A stretch of DNA of 64,000 bases, from NCBI RefSeq assembly GCF_030433715.1, contig NZ_JAROCC010000001.1:310001-374000 (forward strand), given 5' to 3'. Position numbers and translations under genes: made by a program. The notes under the pieces are model-generated. The model was given only the letters and a program-made list of their open reading frames with translations. It was not told the DNA's origin and made no database searches. Origin of the DNA: Sporosarcina highlanderae (GTDB lineage: Bacteria > Bacillota > Bacilli > Bacillales_A > Planococcaceae). This document shows, piece by piece, positions 8,909 to 16,932 of this stretch (position 1 is the stretch's first letter; every line of letters begins with the position of its first letter).

Positions 8909-9327
8909 TGTTGAAAAACTCCTTTCGACCATTCGATGACTTTCTTCTCTTGCGTGCCACGGGGGCTTTGTTCAATTTTGAGAGGTTCATATGTTGATCC
9001 ATAAAATCGGGCGAGCTTTACGGCGGCTCCGCAAAACAGATCGTCCCCTCCAAACTGCGTATCTCCGGTTCCGAAGACGTAGACATTTTCCGGCTTGTAA
9101 CCGACGTCCGCGACGAAATCCTTCACTTCGTCAGGCGTAGAGCCCTTGTCCCATGTGAATGAACCAATGATTATCGCATCGAACTCCCAGGGATCCGGCA
9201 TCGGCCCGATTCCGATCCGATATACCGTCACGTCCATCCCTTCTGATAGCAGCGTCTCCTCCACGATTTCTGCCACTTCCTCCGTATTTCCGCTCCACGA
9301 TGCATATGCAATCAGGAATGACACCAT
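8878..9327 (-). CDS. nrdI: NrdI flavodoxin-like ribonucleotide reductase activator
   Basis: A 149-aa flavodoxin-like protein. The FMN phosphate loop AYASWSGNTEEVAE is at the N-terminus, and FGTGDTQFGGDDLFCGA is the second flavin region. NrdI supplies the oxidant that assembles the Mn2-tyrosyl cofactor in NrdF. ATG at 9327 follows GAGGAG, which lies inside the last codons of nrdE, so translation is coupled. The gene sits between nrdE and nrdF, unlike the nrdI-first order of B. subtilis. General flavodoxin is the alternative name, but the context favours NrdI. Confidence 0.8.
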   Translation of the reverse strand: MVSFLIAYASWSGNTEEVAEIVEETLLSEGMDVTVYRIGIGPMPDPWEFDAIIIGSFTWDKGSTPDEVKDFVADVGYKPENVYVFGTGDTQFGGDDLFCGAAVKLARFYGSTYEPLKIEQSPRGTQEKKVIEWSKGVFQHWRHLHALKY

Positions 9328-11534
9328 TCGCACTCCTCAATATCAGAAGCTGTTGACCGCATATAATACGTCGATTTCATGCCCGATTTCCACGCTTGAA
9401 TATGCAAGTCTAAGAGGACGGATGCGCGGATGTTATTCGGCACGTATATATTGAATGAAATCGCCTGGTCGATATGGCGCTGCCTTACTGAGTTTTGCTT
9501 AATGGACCAGCGTTGGTCGACGATATACGCAGAACGGCGGTACACATCATACGTGTTGTGATCAAGATCCGGCGCAATGACCGGCAGTTTATAGTCTTTC
9601 TTTTCCTCGTGGTAGAACGGCTTGAAAATCGGATCGATGGAAGCGGTGGATCCTGCGATGACCGAAGTGGAGCTATTCGGCGCAACCGCCATCAAATAAC
9701 CGTTCCGAATTCCGTTCGCAGCAACATCAATTCGCAGTTCACGCCATTCCATCGAGTCATAGCCACGTCGTTCGAAATATCCCCCGCTCTGCCAATCCGA
9801 TCCTTCGAATAAAGGATAAGTCCCTTTTTCACTCGCCAATTCCATAGAAGCTTTGATTGTTAAATAGGCAATTTTTTCATACAGTTCATCCGCGTAGTTG
9901 ACCGCTTCGTCCGATTCCCATTGTATATTTTTCAAAGCAAGAAGATGATGCCAGCCGAATGTCCCGAGCCCAATGCCCCGGTAACGTGTGTTTGTTCTTT
10001 GCGCCTGGACGACAGGTATTTTATTCAAATCAATAACGTTGTCTAACATGCGCACTTGAATCGTGATGAGGCGTTCCAACACATCTGCCGGCACGGTACG
10101 GCCAAGGTTAATGGACGACAAGTTACAGACGACAAAATCACCGGGCTTTGATCGGGTTACGACGATATCATCTTCGAGCGTAACCGATTCAAATTTCGTC
10201 GGGCTCATATTTTGCATTATTTCTGTACAAAGATTGCTCGAATACACCATACCTTCATGCTTATTCGGGTTCGCCCGATTCACTTCATCCCGGTAAAACA
10301 TGAACGGAGTTCCCGTTTCAAGCTGGCTGCGCATGATGCGTTTCATGATTTCAATCGCAGGCACAGTCTCCTTTGACAATTCCGGGTGGTTGGCACATTC
10401 CTCGTATTTCTCACGGAACGAACCGGCACCTTTCCTTTCATCATAATAATCTTCCAATGAATAGCCCATCACCGTGCGCACTTCATGCGGATCGAATAAA
10501 TGCCAGTCACCTCGCGCTTCGACTTGCTCCATGAACAGATCCGGCAAGCAGACGCCTGTGAAAATATCATGTGCACGGAGGCGATCATCGCCGTTGTTCA
10601 GCTTTAAGTCGAGGAATGTGAATATATCCTTATGCCATACATCGAGGTAAACCGCAATCGCCCCTTGACGCTGACCAAGCTGATCGACGCTGACAGCTGT
10701 GTTGTTAAGCTGTTTAATCCACGGAAGAACGCCGCTTGATGCACCTTTGAAACCGCGGATGGAGGACCCGCGCGAACGGACTTTACCCATATAAACTCCT
10801 ATTCCTCCGCCATATTTCGATAGATTCGCAATATCCGTATTGCTGTCATAGATTCCTCGAAGGGAATCGTCGACGGTGTCGATGAAGCAGCTTGATAGCT
10901 GGCCATGCGGCTTGCCTCCATTCGCAAGCGTCGGCGTCGCGACTGTCATATACAAATTGCTCATCGCCCAATAGGCTTCAGCCACTTTTCCAAGACGGTT
11001 CTCTGTTTCATTTTGCATAAGTGTCATCGCGATGATAAGCCAACGTTCTTGCGGGAGTTCTACAGGCTGTTTATTGAAGTCAACAGCGGCATACCGGTCC
11101 ATCAATGTTTTTAAGCCGATATAGGTGAACAGCTTGTCCCGCTCGGGGTCGATGAAGTTGCCGATCGTTTGCAATTCTTCACACGAATATTTATCCAATA
11201 ATTCATTTGCATAGAGGCCTTTTTCTACTAACCGTTTAACATTCTGTGCGAAATCCGTATACACTTTCGCACCACGCTGGCTTTCCTGGCGGGAATAAAC
11301 CTCTTTTAGATAAATCCTTGCAGCAACGAATGTCCAATATGCTGATGCTTCATCAATATTGCTGAGCGCCTCTAAAATCATTGCTTTCGACCAATCAGAT
11401 CCTATTCCATCAGGATGTCGTTCCAGCCATTTCTGACTGGCTTCTTCCAACACGGCCAAGCGTGCTTTCTCGAACTCTATCTCCAAACTCCCCAATATGC
11501 TTGCAACATCCAATTTTTCACGAATCAACGTCAT
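9312..11534 (-). CDS. nrdE: Ribonucleotide reductase class I alpha subunit (NrdE)
   Basis: A catalytic subunit of 740 aa. The active-site triad is in SSNLCTEI, one redox Cys in SSCFID, the radical-transfer Tyr pair in TYYMRS, and the C-terminal redox Cys pair in CEWCHS. It reduces ribonucleoside diphosphates to deoxy forms. No N-terminal ATP-cone is apparent. AAAGGAGG precedes TTG and ATG one codon apart; the ATG at 11534 is listed. It is the first gene of nrdE-nrdI-nrdF, and a cobalamin riboswitch with a terminator lies in its leader. Confidence 0.9.
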   Translation of the reverse strand: MTLIREKLDVASILGSLEIEFEKARLAVLEEASQKWLERHPDGIGSDWSKAMILEALSNIDEASAYWTFVAARIYLKEVYSRQESQRGAKVYTDFAQNVKRLVEKGLYANELLDKYSCEELQTIGNFIDPERDKLFTYIGLKTLMDRYAAVDFNKQPVELPQERWLIIAMTLMQNETENRLGKVAEAYWAMSNLYMTVATPTLANGGKPHGQLSSCFIDTVDDSLRGIYDSNTDIANLSKYGGGIGVYMGKVRSRGSSIRGFKGASSGVLPWIKQLNNTAVSVDQLGQRQGAIAVYLDVWHKDIFTFLDLKLNNGDDRLRAHDIFTGVCLPDLFMEQVEARGDWHLFDPHEVRTVMGYSLEDYYDERKGAGSFREKYEECANHPELSKETVPAIEIMKRIMRSQLETGTPFMFYRDEVNRANPNKHEGMVYSSNLCTEIMQNMSPTKFESVTLEDDIVVTRSKPGDFVVCNLSSINLGRTVPADVLERLITIQVRMLDNVIDLNKIPVVQAQRTNTRYRGIGLGTFGWHHLLALKNIQWESDEAVNYADELYEKIAYLTIKASMELASEKGTYPLFEGSDWQSGGYFERRGYDSMEWRELRIDVAANGIRNGYLMAVAPNSSTSVIAGSTASIDPIFKPFYHEEKKDYKLPVIAPDLDHNTYDVYRRSAYIVDQRWSIKQNSVRQRHIDQAISFNIYVPNNIRASVLLDLHIQAWKSGMKSTYYMRSTASDIEECEWCHS

Positions 11535-11567
11535 CAAGTGATTCCTCCTTTAATGCACAATACAAAA

Positions 11568-11604
11568 AAGCGATGAATCCACCTCTTCGGTAGAGTCATC
11601 GCTC
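11568..11604 (-). terminator. Riboswitch expression-platform terminator of the nrd operon
   Basis: On the minus strand a stem AGCGATGA / TCATCGCT, with an inner CTC...GAG pairing, is followed by a T run. It lies between the cobalamin aptamer and the nrdE ribosome-binding site. Cobalamin binding would be expected to favour this stem and stop transcription. Confidence 0.72.
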
Positions 11605-11689
11605 ATGGTTTTTGATGTTGGAAACAGATCGGGGCCCCGCCTAAAAAATGAAAGCAAAAAACCCGCTCGCTTCCACCTCTCAACCCCCG

Positions 11690-11870
11690 AAGAAAGTGTC
11701 GCTTGACGATGGACGGCAGGTCTACTGGCTTTCGCTTCATCCTTCCATCTCCCTTCCCACAGCTAAATGCTGCAGTGGTTTTGAGACGGTTGTTAGCGAG
11801 TACAGTTGCGGGGACAGCTCCGATTTGCGGATTCCCTTTTAAACCGATAACGGTACCATTCCATCGTTCA
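11690..11870 (-). promoter_or_regulatory. Cobalamin (B12) riboswitch upstream of nrdEIF
   Basis: Read on the minus strand, the conserved aptamer blocks occur in order: AAAAGGGAAT (about 11831-11840), the core AGCTGTCCCCGCAACTGTA (11801-11819), and the B12 box GCCAGTAGACCTGCC (within 11711-11730). A GGTACC-containing P1/P2 strand lies at the 5' side. The only downstream operon on this strand is nrdEIF, behind the 11568-11604 terminator. In Streptomyces a B12 riboswitch silences the class I reductase when the B12-dependent class II enzyme can work. The same logic is inferred here. Confidence 0.9.
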
Positions 11871-12016
11871 ATACTATATATTGTGCTGTTATGTACTTCA
11901 CTACCCTAACATGTTGTGTTTTAATCGTAAATAGGTAGAAAGATATTTTTCAAAATCGTACCACTATACTTTACACTCACCGTGTGTGACAATAATCGTC
12001 AAAAGGAGGTTTTCAA

Positions 12017-12382
12017 ATGGCTGATTTAAATGCAATGATGGCTTGGACTTTTACAGAAGAAGTTCCGGTTCCTAGCGAGATTAAAGAAATGCTCATCGAA
12101 GGTGAAGTGGCGGAAGTTGCTTATAAAACAATCCGTGACGTTGCTGTAGTAACGAATAAGCGATTTATCATCGCGGATAAGCAAGGTCTGACAGGTAAAA
12201 AAGTGGAGATTTATACAATCCCATTCAAGTCAATCAATATGTATTCATCTGAAAACGCTGGACGTATAGACTTTAACGCTGAAATTGAATTATGGACGAA
12301 GGCAGGAAAGTTTAAATTAAATCTTAATAAAAAAGTCGATGTCCGCAAACTTGATAAAATCATAGCAGCGGCAATCTTATAA
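12017..12382 (+). CDS. Bacterial PH-domain protein
   Basis: A 121-aa soluble protein whose pattern (LIEGEVAEVAYKTIRDVAVVTNKRFIIAD, continuing with a KVEIYTIPFKSI strand and ELWTKAGKFKLNL) fits bacterial pleckstrin-homology (bPH) domains. AAAAGGAGG precedes the ATG. The function of this family is unknown; members usually have no catalytic residues. It stands alone between the nrd leader and a terminator. Confidence 0.7.
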   Translation: MADLNAMMAWTFTEEVPVPSEIKEMLIEGEVAEVAYKTIRDVAVVTNKRFIIADKQGLTGKKVEIYTIPFKSINMYSSENAGRIDFNAEIELWTKAGKFKLNLNKKVDVRKLDKIIAAAIL

Positions 12383-12386
12383 GAAA

Positions 12387-12412
12387 AGAGCCGTGCAAGT
12401 AAATGCATGGCT
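12387..12412. terminator. Bidirectional intrinsic terminator
   Basis: Inverted repeat GAGCCGTGCA...TGCATGGCTC with an A-rich left and T-rich right flank, between the convergent PH-domain gene and the esterase-like gene. Confidence 0.7.
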
Positions 12413-12413
12413 C

Positions 12414-13676
12414 CTATTTATTCAAATCGTAAGGCGATAGCGCATTTGTCCGATTCACAAAAATGATTCCATCGTATCGGCAGCCGACCCTTGATGGCAC
12501 ATAATTTCCAAACGCCTCAAACTCCGGATTGTAGACGACCCCGATAGCCCGATGGCCGATCCATTCGTTGAATAAATGACGGTTTTCCTCTGTGAATAAT
12601 ATGACTTGATCATCTGCCTTTGCCGCATGCATCTGACCTTCCCATGAATTGAACTTGGCAGGTGGGACTTTCATCTTTTGTAACGGTTCGCCCCAACCTT
12701 CGCCGGCAATGACGGTTCCTTCATACGTACCAAAGCCGATGGCAAATGTGTTATCCCTCCCATATTTCTCCCGGATGAGCTGCCCGACATTGATCATATC
12801 ATGGTCGGCCATCGATGTTTCCAACGCATCGCCGACATGAGTATTATGCTCCCAGATGATGATTTTAGCGTCATCGCCATGGTAGTTCAATAGTTCACCG
12901 ACCGCCTCCACCATATGCATATCACGGATATTCCACGAGATGGCATCGTCCTGCATCATCGCGCGATAATACGATTCAGCATTTTTCGCGACCAATGCAT
13001 TCATCGTTATGTTCAAATCCTTTTCCTGCTCGTTCGAATAAAGATCTTCATGGCTACGGATGGTCGTCAGCAAGTTCGTAACCTCGCGAATGCACTCATC
13101 CGAAAAATGGACGGTCGACAATGCATAATGCTCAGGCATTCGGTTGTACGGCTCAAAACAGGAAAATGCCTTTCTTGCCATCTCCAAGTCCGCATTATAA
13201 GTGGGATTTTCCTGAAGAAAATGCAACACTTCATCAATCGACTCATAAAGACTGTACATATCAATCCCGTAAAACCCTGTTTTATCAGCTGCATCCTTTT
13301 CTTCATTTTCACGCTTCAACCATTCAATAAGCTCCCCAACTTCTTCATTCGCCCACATCCATGTCGGCCAGCGATTGAAGGATTGTGACAGCACTTGCCG
13401 AGCGGTTTTTCCCTCTTCATCAAAGCCTTTCACATAGCGGTTAACCGCCTGAGCGGATGGCCAATCACCTTCTACTGCAATGATGGTGAATCCTTTTTCC
13501 TGAATAAGCCGTTTCGATAATGCCGCGCGAACTTTGTAAAACTCTGAAGTTCCATGCGTCGCCTCACCTAATAGGACAATCCGGGCTTCCCCAATTGCGT
13601 CCATTATCGTATCAAACGCTTGATCATTCAACGGAAAAGCGTTCTCCTGTATCGCGGCGATCAATTTTTTCGACAA
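12414..13676 (-). CDS. Erythromycin esterase-family protein (EreA/EreB-like)
   Basis: About 420 aa from a TTG start at 13676, which has AGGAGGG 7 nt upstream. The longer open frame reaches into the intergenic repeats and is not used. Family motifs are visible: LLGEATHGTSEFY near the N-terminus (catalytic Glu and His) and IIWEHNTHVGDA in the centre. Related enzymes hydrolyse the lactone of 14-membered macrolides, but many chromosomal Bacillus homologues have other, unknown substrates, so resistance should not be assumed. Confidence 0.8.
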   Translation of the reverse strand: MSKKLIAAIQENAFPLNDQAFDTIMDAIGEARIVLLGEATHGTSEFYKVRAALSKRLIQEKGFTIIAVEGDWPSAQAVNRYVKGFDEEGKTARQVLSQSFNRWPTWMWANEEVGELIEWLKRENEEKDAADKTGFYGIDMYSLYESIDEVLHFLQENPTYNADLEMARKAFSCFEPYNRMPEHYALSTVHFSDECIREVTNLLTTIRSHEDLYSNEQEKDLNITMNALVAKNAESYYRAMMQDDAISWNIRDMHMVEAVGELLNYHGDDAKIIIWEHNTHVGDALETSMADHDMINVGQLIREKYGRDNTFAIGFGTYEGTVIAGEGWGEPLQKMKVPPAKFNSWEGQMHAAKADDQVILFTEENRHLFNEWIGHRAIGVVYNPEFEAFGNYVPSRVGCRYDGIIFVNRTNALSPYDLNK

Positions 13677-13767
13677 ATCAATCCCTCCTCTGCAGATAGC
13701 ATACCCATGGGAAGGGGATGGAAACCGGGAGAGCGGTGGATGAGGGTGATGTATAGTTGGGAAGATG

Positions 13768-13870
13768 GTTATCACCACTTAAACAGGGTTTATCACCACT
13801 TAGGCAGCGGTTATCACCGCTCATCGAGGGTTTATCACCACTTAAGGTAAGTTTATCACCGTTTAACTAA
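13768..13870 (+). repeat. Intergenic 21-bp-period array 1, dialect A
   Basis: Five units with core TTATCACC(A/G)CTTA. The TCACC anchors fall at 13772, 13793, 13814, 13835 and 13856, exactly 21 bp apart. The 6-7 nt linkers vary. It lies between a lipoprotein gene (3' end) and the esterase gene (5' end), both on the minus strand. No coding role is supported. Confidence 0.85.
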
Positions 13871-13920
13871 TTTTCTCCCCCAAATACCGCCCCCGATAGG
13901 AGCGGTTTCAAAAATAATCC

Positions 13921-15099
13921 CTATTTATCCTCAATTTCCAGCATCAATTCTTCATCATCCTGCATCACATTAAAAATCCACATATGTTCATTCTCGTTAA
14001 AAGAAATCTTCTGAATGACATAAAAGCCAAATGCCGATTCTCCATCGGCCATTTCCAACACTTTCCCAACTGCCTGCGACTCTGAGAGGCGCGCGCCCGA
14101 TGGCTTATAATCCGGCATGATCTCCACGAACTTTGCACTTCCCTGTCCCGGATAGGACGTCTTGATACCTCCGGACGCCTCAACTTTCACTCGCTGACCA
14201 ACTTTTAGCTTATCCGCTTCAGGGAACTTGTAGAAGACGGCGCCTTCCGTTCCTCCCGCCACAAAAATTTTCCCTTCCCCGGCGGATAAAATAAAACCAC
14301 CATCCGTCACAGGGGTATCGGTGAATTGTTTTTCAGGAATGATAATACTTGATTCACCCGGTTCAGCAACCATTCGGCCATCTTGTTCAAAGTGGAACTT
14401 TTTGTCCGGGAACATTCCCTTTAGTTCCTTCTGCTGCTCCGGTTTCAGAAAGTCATGGTTTATCTCCACAATCCCTGTAATTGTATTGACGGATAAACCA
14501 TAAGATCCTCGATCTATTTTCATCCCCTTCAACGCTTGCGCCACTTTATCCTGCAAAGTATACAGTTCCTTTTGCGTATGTGGGCTACGGAAAATATAGA
14601 TCGGCTCCGCCAAGATTTCGCCTGCATCCACTTTCGGTTGCAGCTCATCAAGCAACTTCTGAACGCGCTCGTCCGGATTCTTCACGCCAATCCAAATACC
14701 GGGTTGTGTCGCCCCACTCATCTGATTTTCGAAAAAGAGGATTCCTGCGTTTTCAAAACCTTCGTAGCCTCCATAAACCTTTTCAACAGCCTCTATTGCG
14801 GTCGGTCCTTCAATCGCCTGCACCGCCATATCCTCTGCCAATTCAGGAGTCGGCTTGCCGAATAATCCTTCTTTATATTCGTAGCTTTCTGTTTGTGCAA
14901 CAGCTGCTTTCTCGCGATCAGGCGATTCTTGTACAGATTGTTTCAATTCAGCAATGATTTCACGACCACTCACTTTTTTCAATGTCCGCCATGCGCTATC
15001 TTCAACCGAGCCGTTTTTTGATGATGCCCCCATTTCAGAAGTTCCACATGCGCCTAAGAGTAAAATTCCTAACATCGGTACTATTAATCTACCTTTCAT
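13921..15099 (-). CDS. Secreted lipoprotein with DUF3221-like C-terminus, copy A
   Basis: A protein of about 392 aa with a lipoprotein signal peptide (LIVPMLGILLLGACG, lipobox LGAC), so it is anchored on the outer face of the membrane. The middle region repeats phrases such as VDAGEILAEPIYIFRSPHT. The C-terminal 130 residues (GGFILSAGEGKIFVAGG, then GQRVKVEASGGIKTSYPGQG) fit the DUF3221/YobA pattern. ATG at 15099 follows GGGAGG by 7 nt. It is a tandem paralogue of the gene at 15397-16575. Function unknown. Confidence 0.75.
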   Translation of the reverse strand: MKGRLIVPMLGILLLGACGTSEMGASSKNGSVEDSAWRTLKKVSGREIIAELKQSVQESPDREKAAVAQTESYEYKEGLFGKPTPELAEDMAVQAIEGPTAIEAVEKVYGGYEGFENAGILFFENQMSGATQPGIWIGVKNPDERVQKLLDELQPKVDAGEILAEPIYIFRSPHTQKELYTLQDKVAQALKGMKIDRGSYGLSVNTITGIVEINHDFLKPEQQKELKGMFPDKKFHFEQDGRMVAEPGESSIIIPEKQFTDTPVTDGGFILSAGEGKIFVAGGTEGAVFYKFPEADKLKVGQRVKVEASGGIKTSYPGQGSAKFVEIMPDYKPSGARLSESQAVGKVLEMADGESAFGFYVIQKISFNENEHMWIFNVMQDDEELMLEIEDK

Positions 15100-15182
15100 T
15101 CTAAAACCTCCCAATCAACAAATTAGACGGATGATTCAAACTAAAGTTACGCCAATGCCCATTGACACCCGGCCACCGATTT

Positions 15183-15199
15183 GTGGGAGCCTGGCGAAG
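15183..15199 (+). other. Fragment of the argS T-box leader duplicated upstream of lipoprotein A
   Basis: The 17-nt string GTGGGAGCCTGGCGAAG is identical to 16726-16742 inside the argS T-box. The preceding 20 or so bases (ATTGACACCCGGCCACCGAT) are also identical to those upstream of lipoprotein B. No antiterminator sequence or gene follows, so this is a non-functional scar of the duplication. Confidence 0.75.
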
Positions 15200-15263
15200 T
15201 AGATTCGTGAGGTTTTGCTTACAATTCGGCCTCTCCGCAATACAACTTTCCATAGCAAAAAAG

Positions 15264-15342
15264 TTTATCACCACTTAGCCACAATTTATCACCACTTAAA
15301 GGGAGTTTATCACCACTTAAGCAGCACTTATCACCATTCGAC
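15264..15342 (+). repeat. Intergenic 21-bp-period array 2, dialect A
   Basis: Four units (TCACC anchors 15268, 15289, 15310, 15331; all 21 bp apart) with core TTATCACCACTTA. It lies between the two paralogous lipoprotein genes. Confidence 0.85.
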
Positions 15343-15361
15343 AAATTTCCACCATAAAAAC

Positions 15362-15383
15362 AACCGCCCTAAAAAGGACGGTT
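15362..15383. terminator. Intrinsic terminator of lipoprotein B
   Basis: AACCGCCCT-AAAA-AGGACGGTT hairpin just downstream (minus strand) of the 15397 stop, followed on that strand by a T-rich stretch. Confidence 0.6.
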
Positions 15384-15396
15384 GCCAATAGAACTT

Positions 15397-16575
15397 CTAT
15401 TCATCTGCAACTTCGAGTGTTCCTTCTCCGTCGTCCGGCAGAAGCTCGAAAATCCATTTCTTTTCATTCTCATCAAAAATAACCTCATTAATTACGACAT
15501 AGCCATTTGATAGCCTTTCACCCGAAATCTCCAAAGCTTTCGCCACGACCTGGGACTCGGAAAGCTTCGCATTCACGGGCTTGTAGTCCGGCAAGATTTC
15601 TACAAATTTTGCAGTCCCTTGCGAAGGATAGGATTCCATCATGCGGCCTGATGCTTCCACTTTCACTCGCAGGCCGACTTTCAACTTGTCAGCTTCAGGG
15701 AATTTGTAAAACGCAGCAGTTTCATCTGGACCAGCTACCAAGAACTGCCCTTCACTAACAGACAGTATAAATCCACCATCCATGAGTGGAGTGTTAGTGT
15801 ATATTTGGTCAGGAGAAATAAGCCTTGATTCCCCGGGAGCTGCTACCATTCTTCCATTTTGCGTGAAATTGATTGTTTGGTCGGCGAATTGTTGGCGCAG
15901 CTCCTCTTGCTGCTCCGGCATGAGAAAATCATGGGAAACTTCAATCTCACCAGTAATGATATTGACATACAGCGCATAAGATCCCTGTTCCGATTCCATC
16001 CCTTTCAACGCCTCTGCGACTTCATCCTGTAAATCATACAATTCCTTTTCCGTATGAGGGCTGCGGAAAAAATAGATTGGTTCTGCCAAGATTTCGCCCG
16101 CATCCACTTTTGGTTGCAATAGATCGAGCACTTGCTGAACGCGTTCATCCGGTTCCTTTAACCCGATCCAGACACCAGATTGTTCAGCGCCTCTCGTCTG
16201 AAGTTCGATGAAGAGGACTCCTACATCACGAATGCCACCTTCCCCGTAAACTTCTTCCACCGCCTGGCTTGCAGCGGGTGCCTCAATTGCTTTGACCGCC
16301 AAATCCTCTACCAATTCTTTTTTAGGCTTCTCATATTCGGGGGGCGTTTCAATGGTGGCCGACTTGTCTCGCTTAGGCGTCTCTTGAGCGGTTTGCTTTA
16401 ATTCCGCAATGATTTCTCTCCCACTCACCGTCTTCAACGTTTTCCATTCTTCAACACTATCTCCAACACTACCTTCAACACTATCTTCAACCGCGACATT
16501 TTTCGGGGATGCATCTGTTCCGCATCCACCTAACAATAAAGCAGCACATAATATAATTGATAACTTATAATTCAT
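15397..16575 (-). CDS. Secreted lipoprotein with DUF3221-like C-terminus, copy B
   Basis: About 392 aa, with signal peptide and lipobox (ALLLGGCG). It is collinear with copy A along its whole length: the phrases LKTVSGREIIAELKQ, PKVDAGEILAEPIY and ADKLKVGLRVKVEASG recur. ATG at 16575 has GGAGG upstream. The two copies are clearly separated by divergence, especially in the N-terminal linker, so the duplication is not recent. Localisation is membrane-anchored and extracellular. Function unknown. Confidence 0.75.
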   Translation of the reverse strand: MNYKLSIILCAALLLGGCGTDASPKNVAVEDSVEGSVGDSVEEWKTLKTVSGREIIAELKQTAQETPKRDKSATIETPPEYEKPKKELVEDLAVKAIEAPAASQAVEEVYGEGGIRDVGVLFIELQTRGAEQSGVWIGLKEPDERVQQVLDLLQPKVDAGEILAEPIYFFRSPHTEKELYDLQDEVAEALKGMESEQGSYALYVNIITGEIEVSHDFLMPEQQEELRQQFADQTINFTQNGRMVAAPGESRLISPDQIYTNTPLMDGGFILSVSEGQFLVAGPDETAAFYKFPEADKLKVGLRVKVEASGRMMESYPSQGTAKFVEILPDYKPVNAKLSESQVVAKALEISGERLSNGYVVINEVIFDENEKKWIFELLPDDGEGTLEVADE

Positions 16576-16674
16576 GTCAAAACCTCCCATTAACGGATTA
16601 GACGGACGATTCATACAAAAGTTTCAGCCGCCCATTGACACCCGGCCACCGATTTGATACATTCAACTACAATA

Positions 16675-16905
16675 TCGATGACGAAGAGAGTAATGATTCT
16701 GCCCTTCCATAGCGAGCCGGGGTTGGTGGGAGCCTGGCGAAGATGAATTATGAAGCGCACTTCGTAGATGCTTTTCTGAATGAAGTAGGAGAAGCCGGTG
16801 TCTCGCCGTTAGGAGAAAGGGGCCTCTACCCATATTTGACAGGGGCAATTTGAGTGGTACCGCGGAACAAGCTTTCGTCTCATTTATTGAGATCGAGGGC
16901 TTTTT
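16675..16905 (+). promoter_or_regulatory. T-box leader controlling argS
   Basis: A stem I region begins near GACGAAGAGAGTAATGAT, with AGCGAG and GGTGGGAGCCTGG distal elements. A plausible arginine specifier CGC is at 16756-16758 (GAAG-CGC-AC). The T-box TGGTACCGCG is at 16855-16864, followed by a terminator hairpin (GTCTCA...TGAGAT, GAGGGCTTTTT) ending near 16905. Uncharged tRNA-Arg would stabilise the antiterminator and allow argS expression. The specifier choice is inferred from position only. Confidence 0.88.
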
Positions 16906-16932
16906 ATTTTATCTAAAAAGGGGTTCGTGTAT

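Noticed and set aside
12414..13778. Longer N-terminus for the erythromycin-esterase-like protein
   Set aside because: The first 34 codons run through the intergenic repeat region. A TTG with a strong site at 13676 fits the family start.
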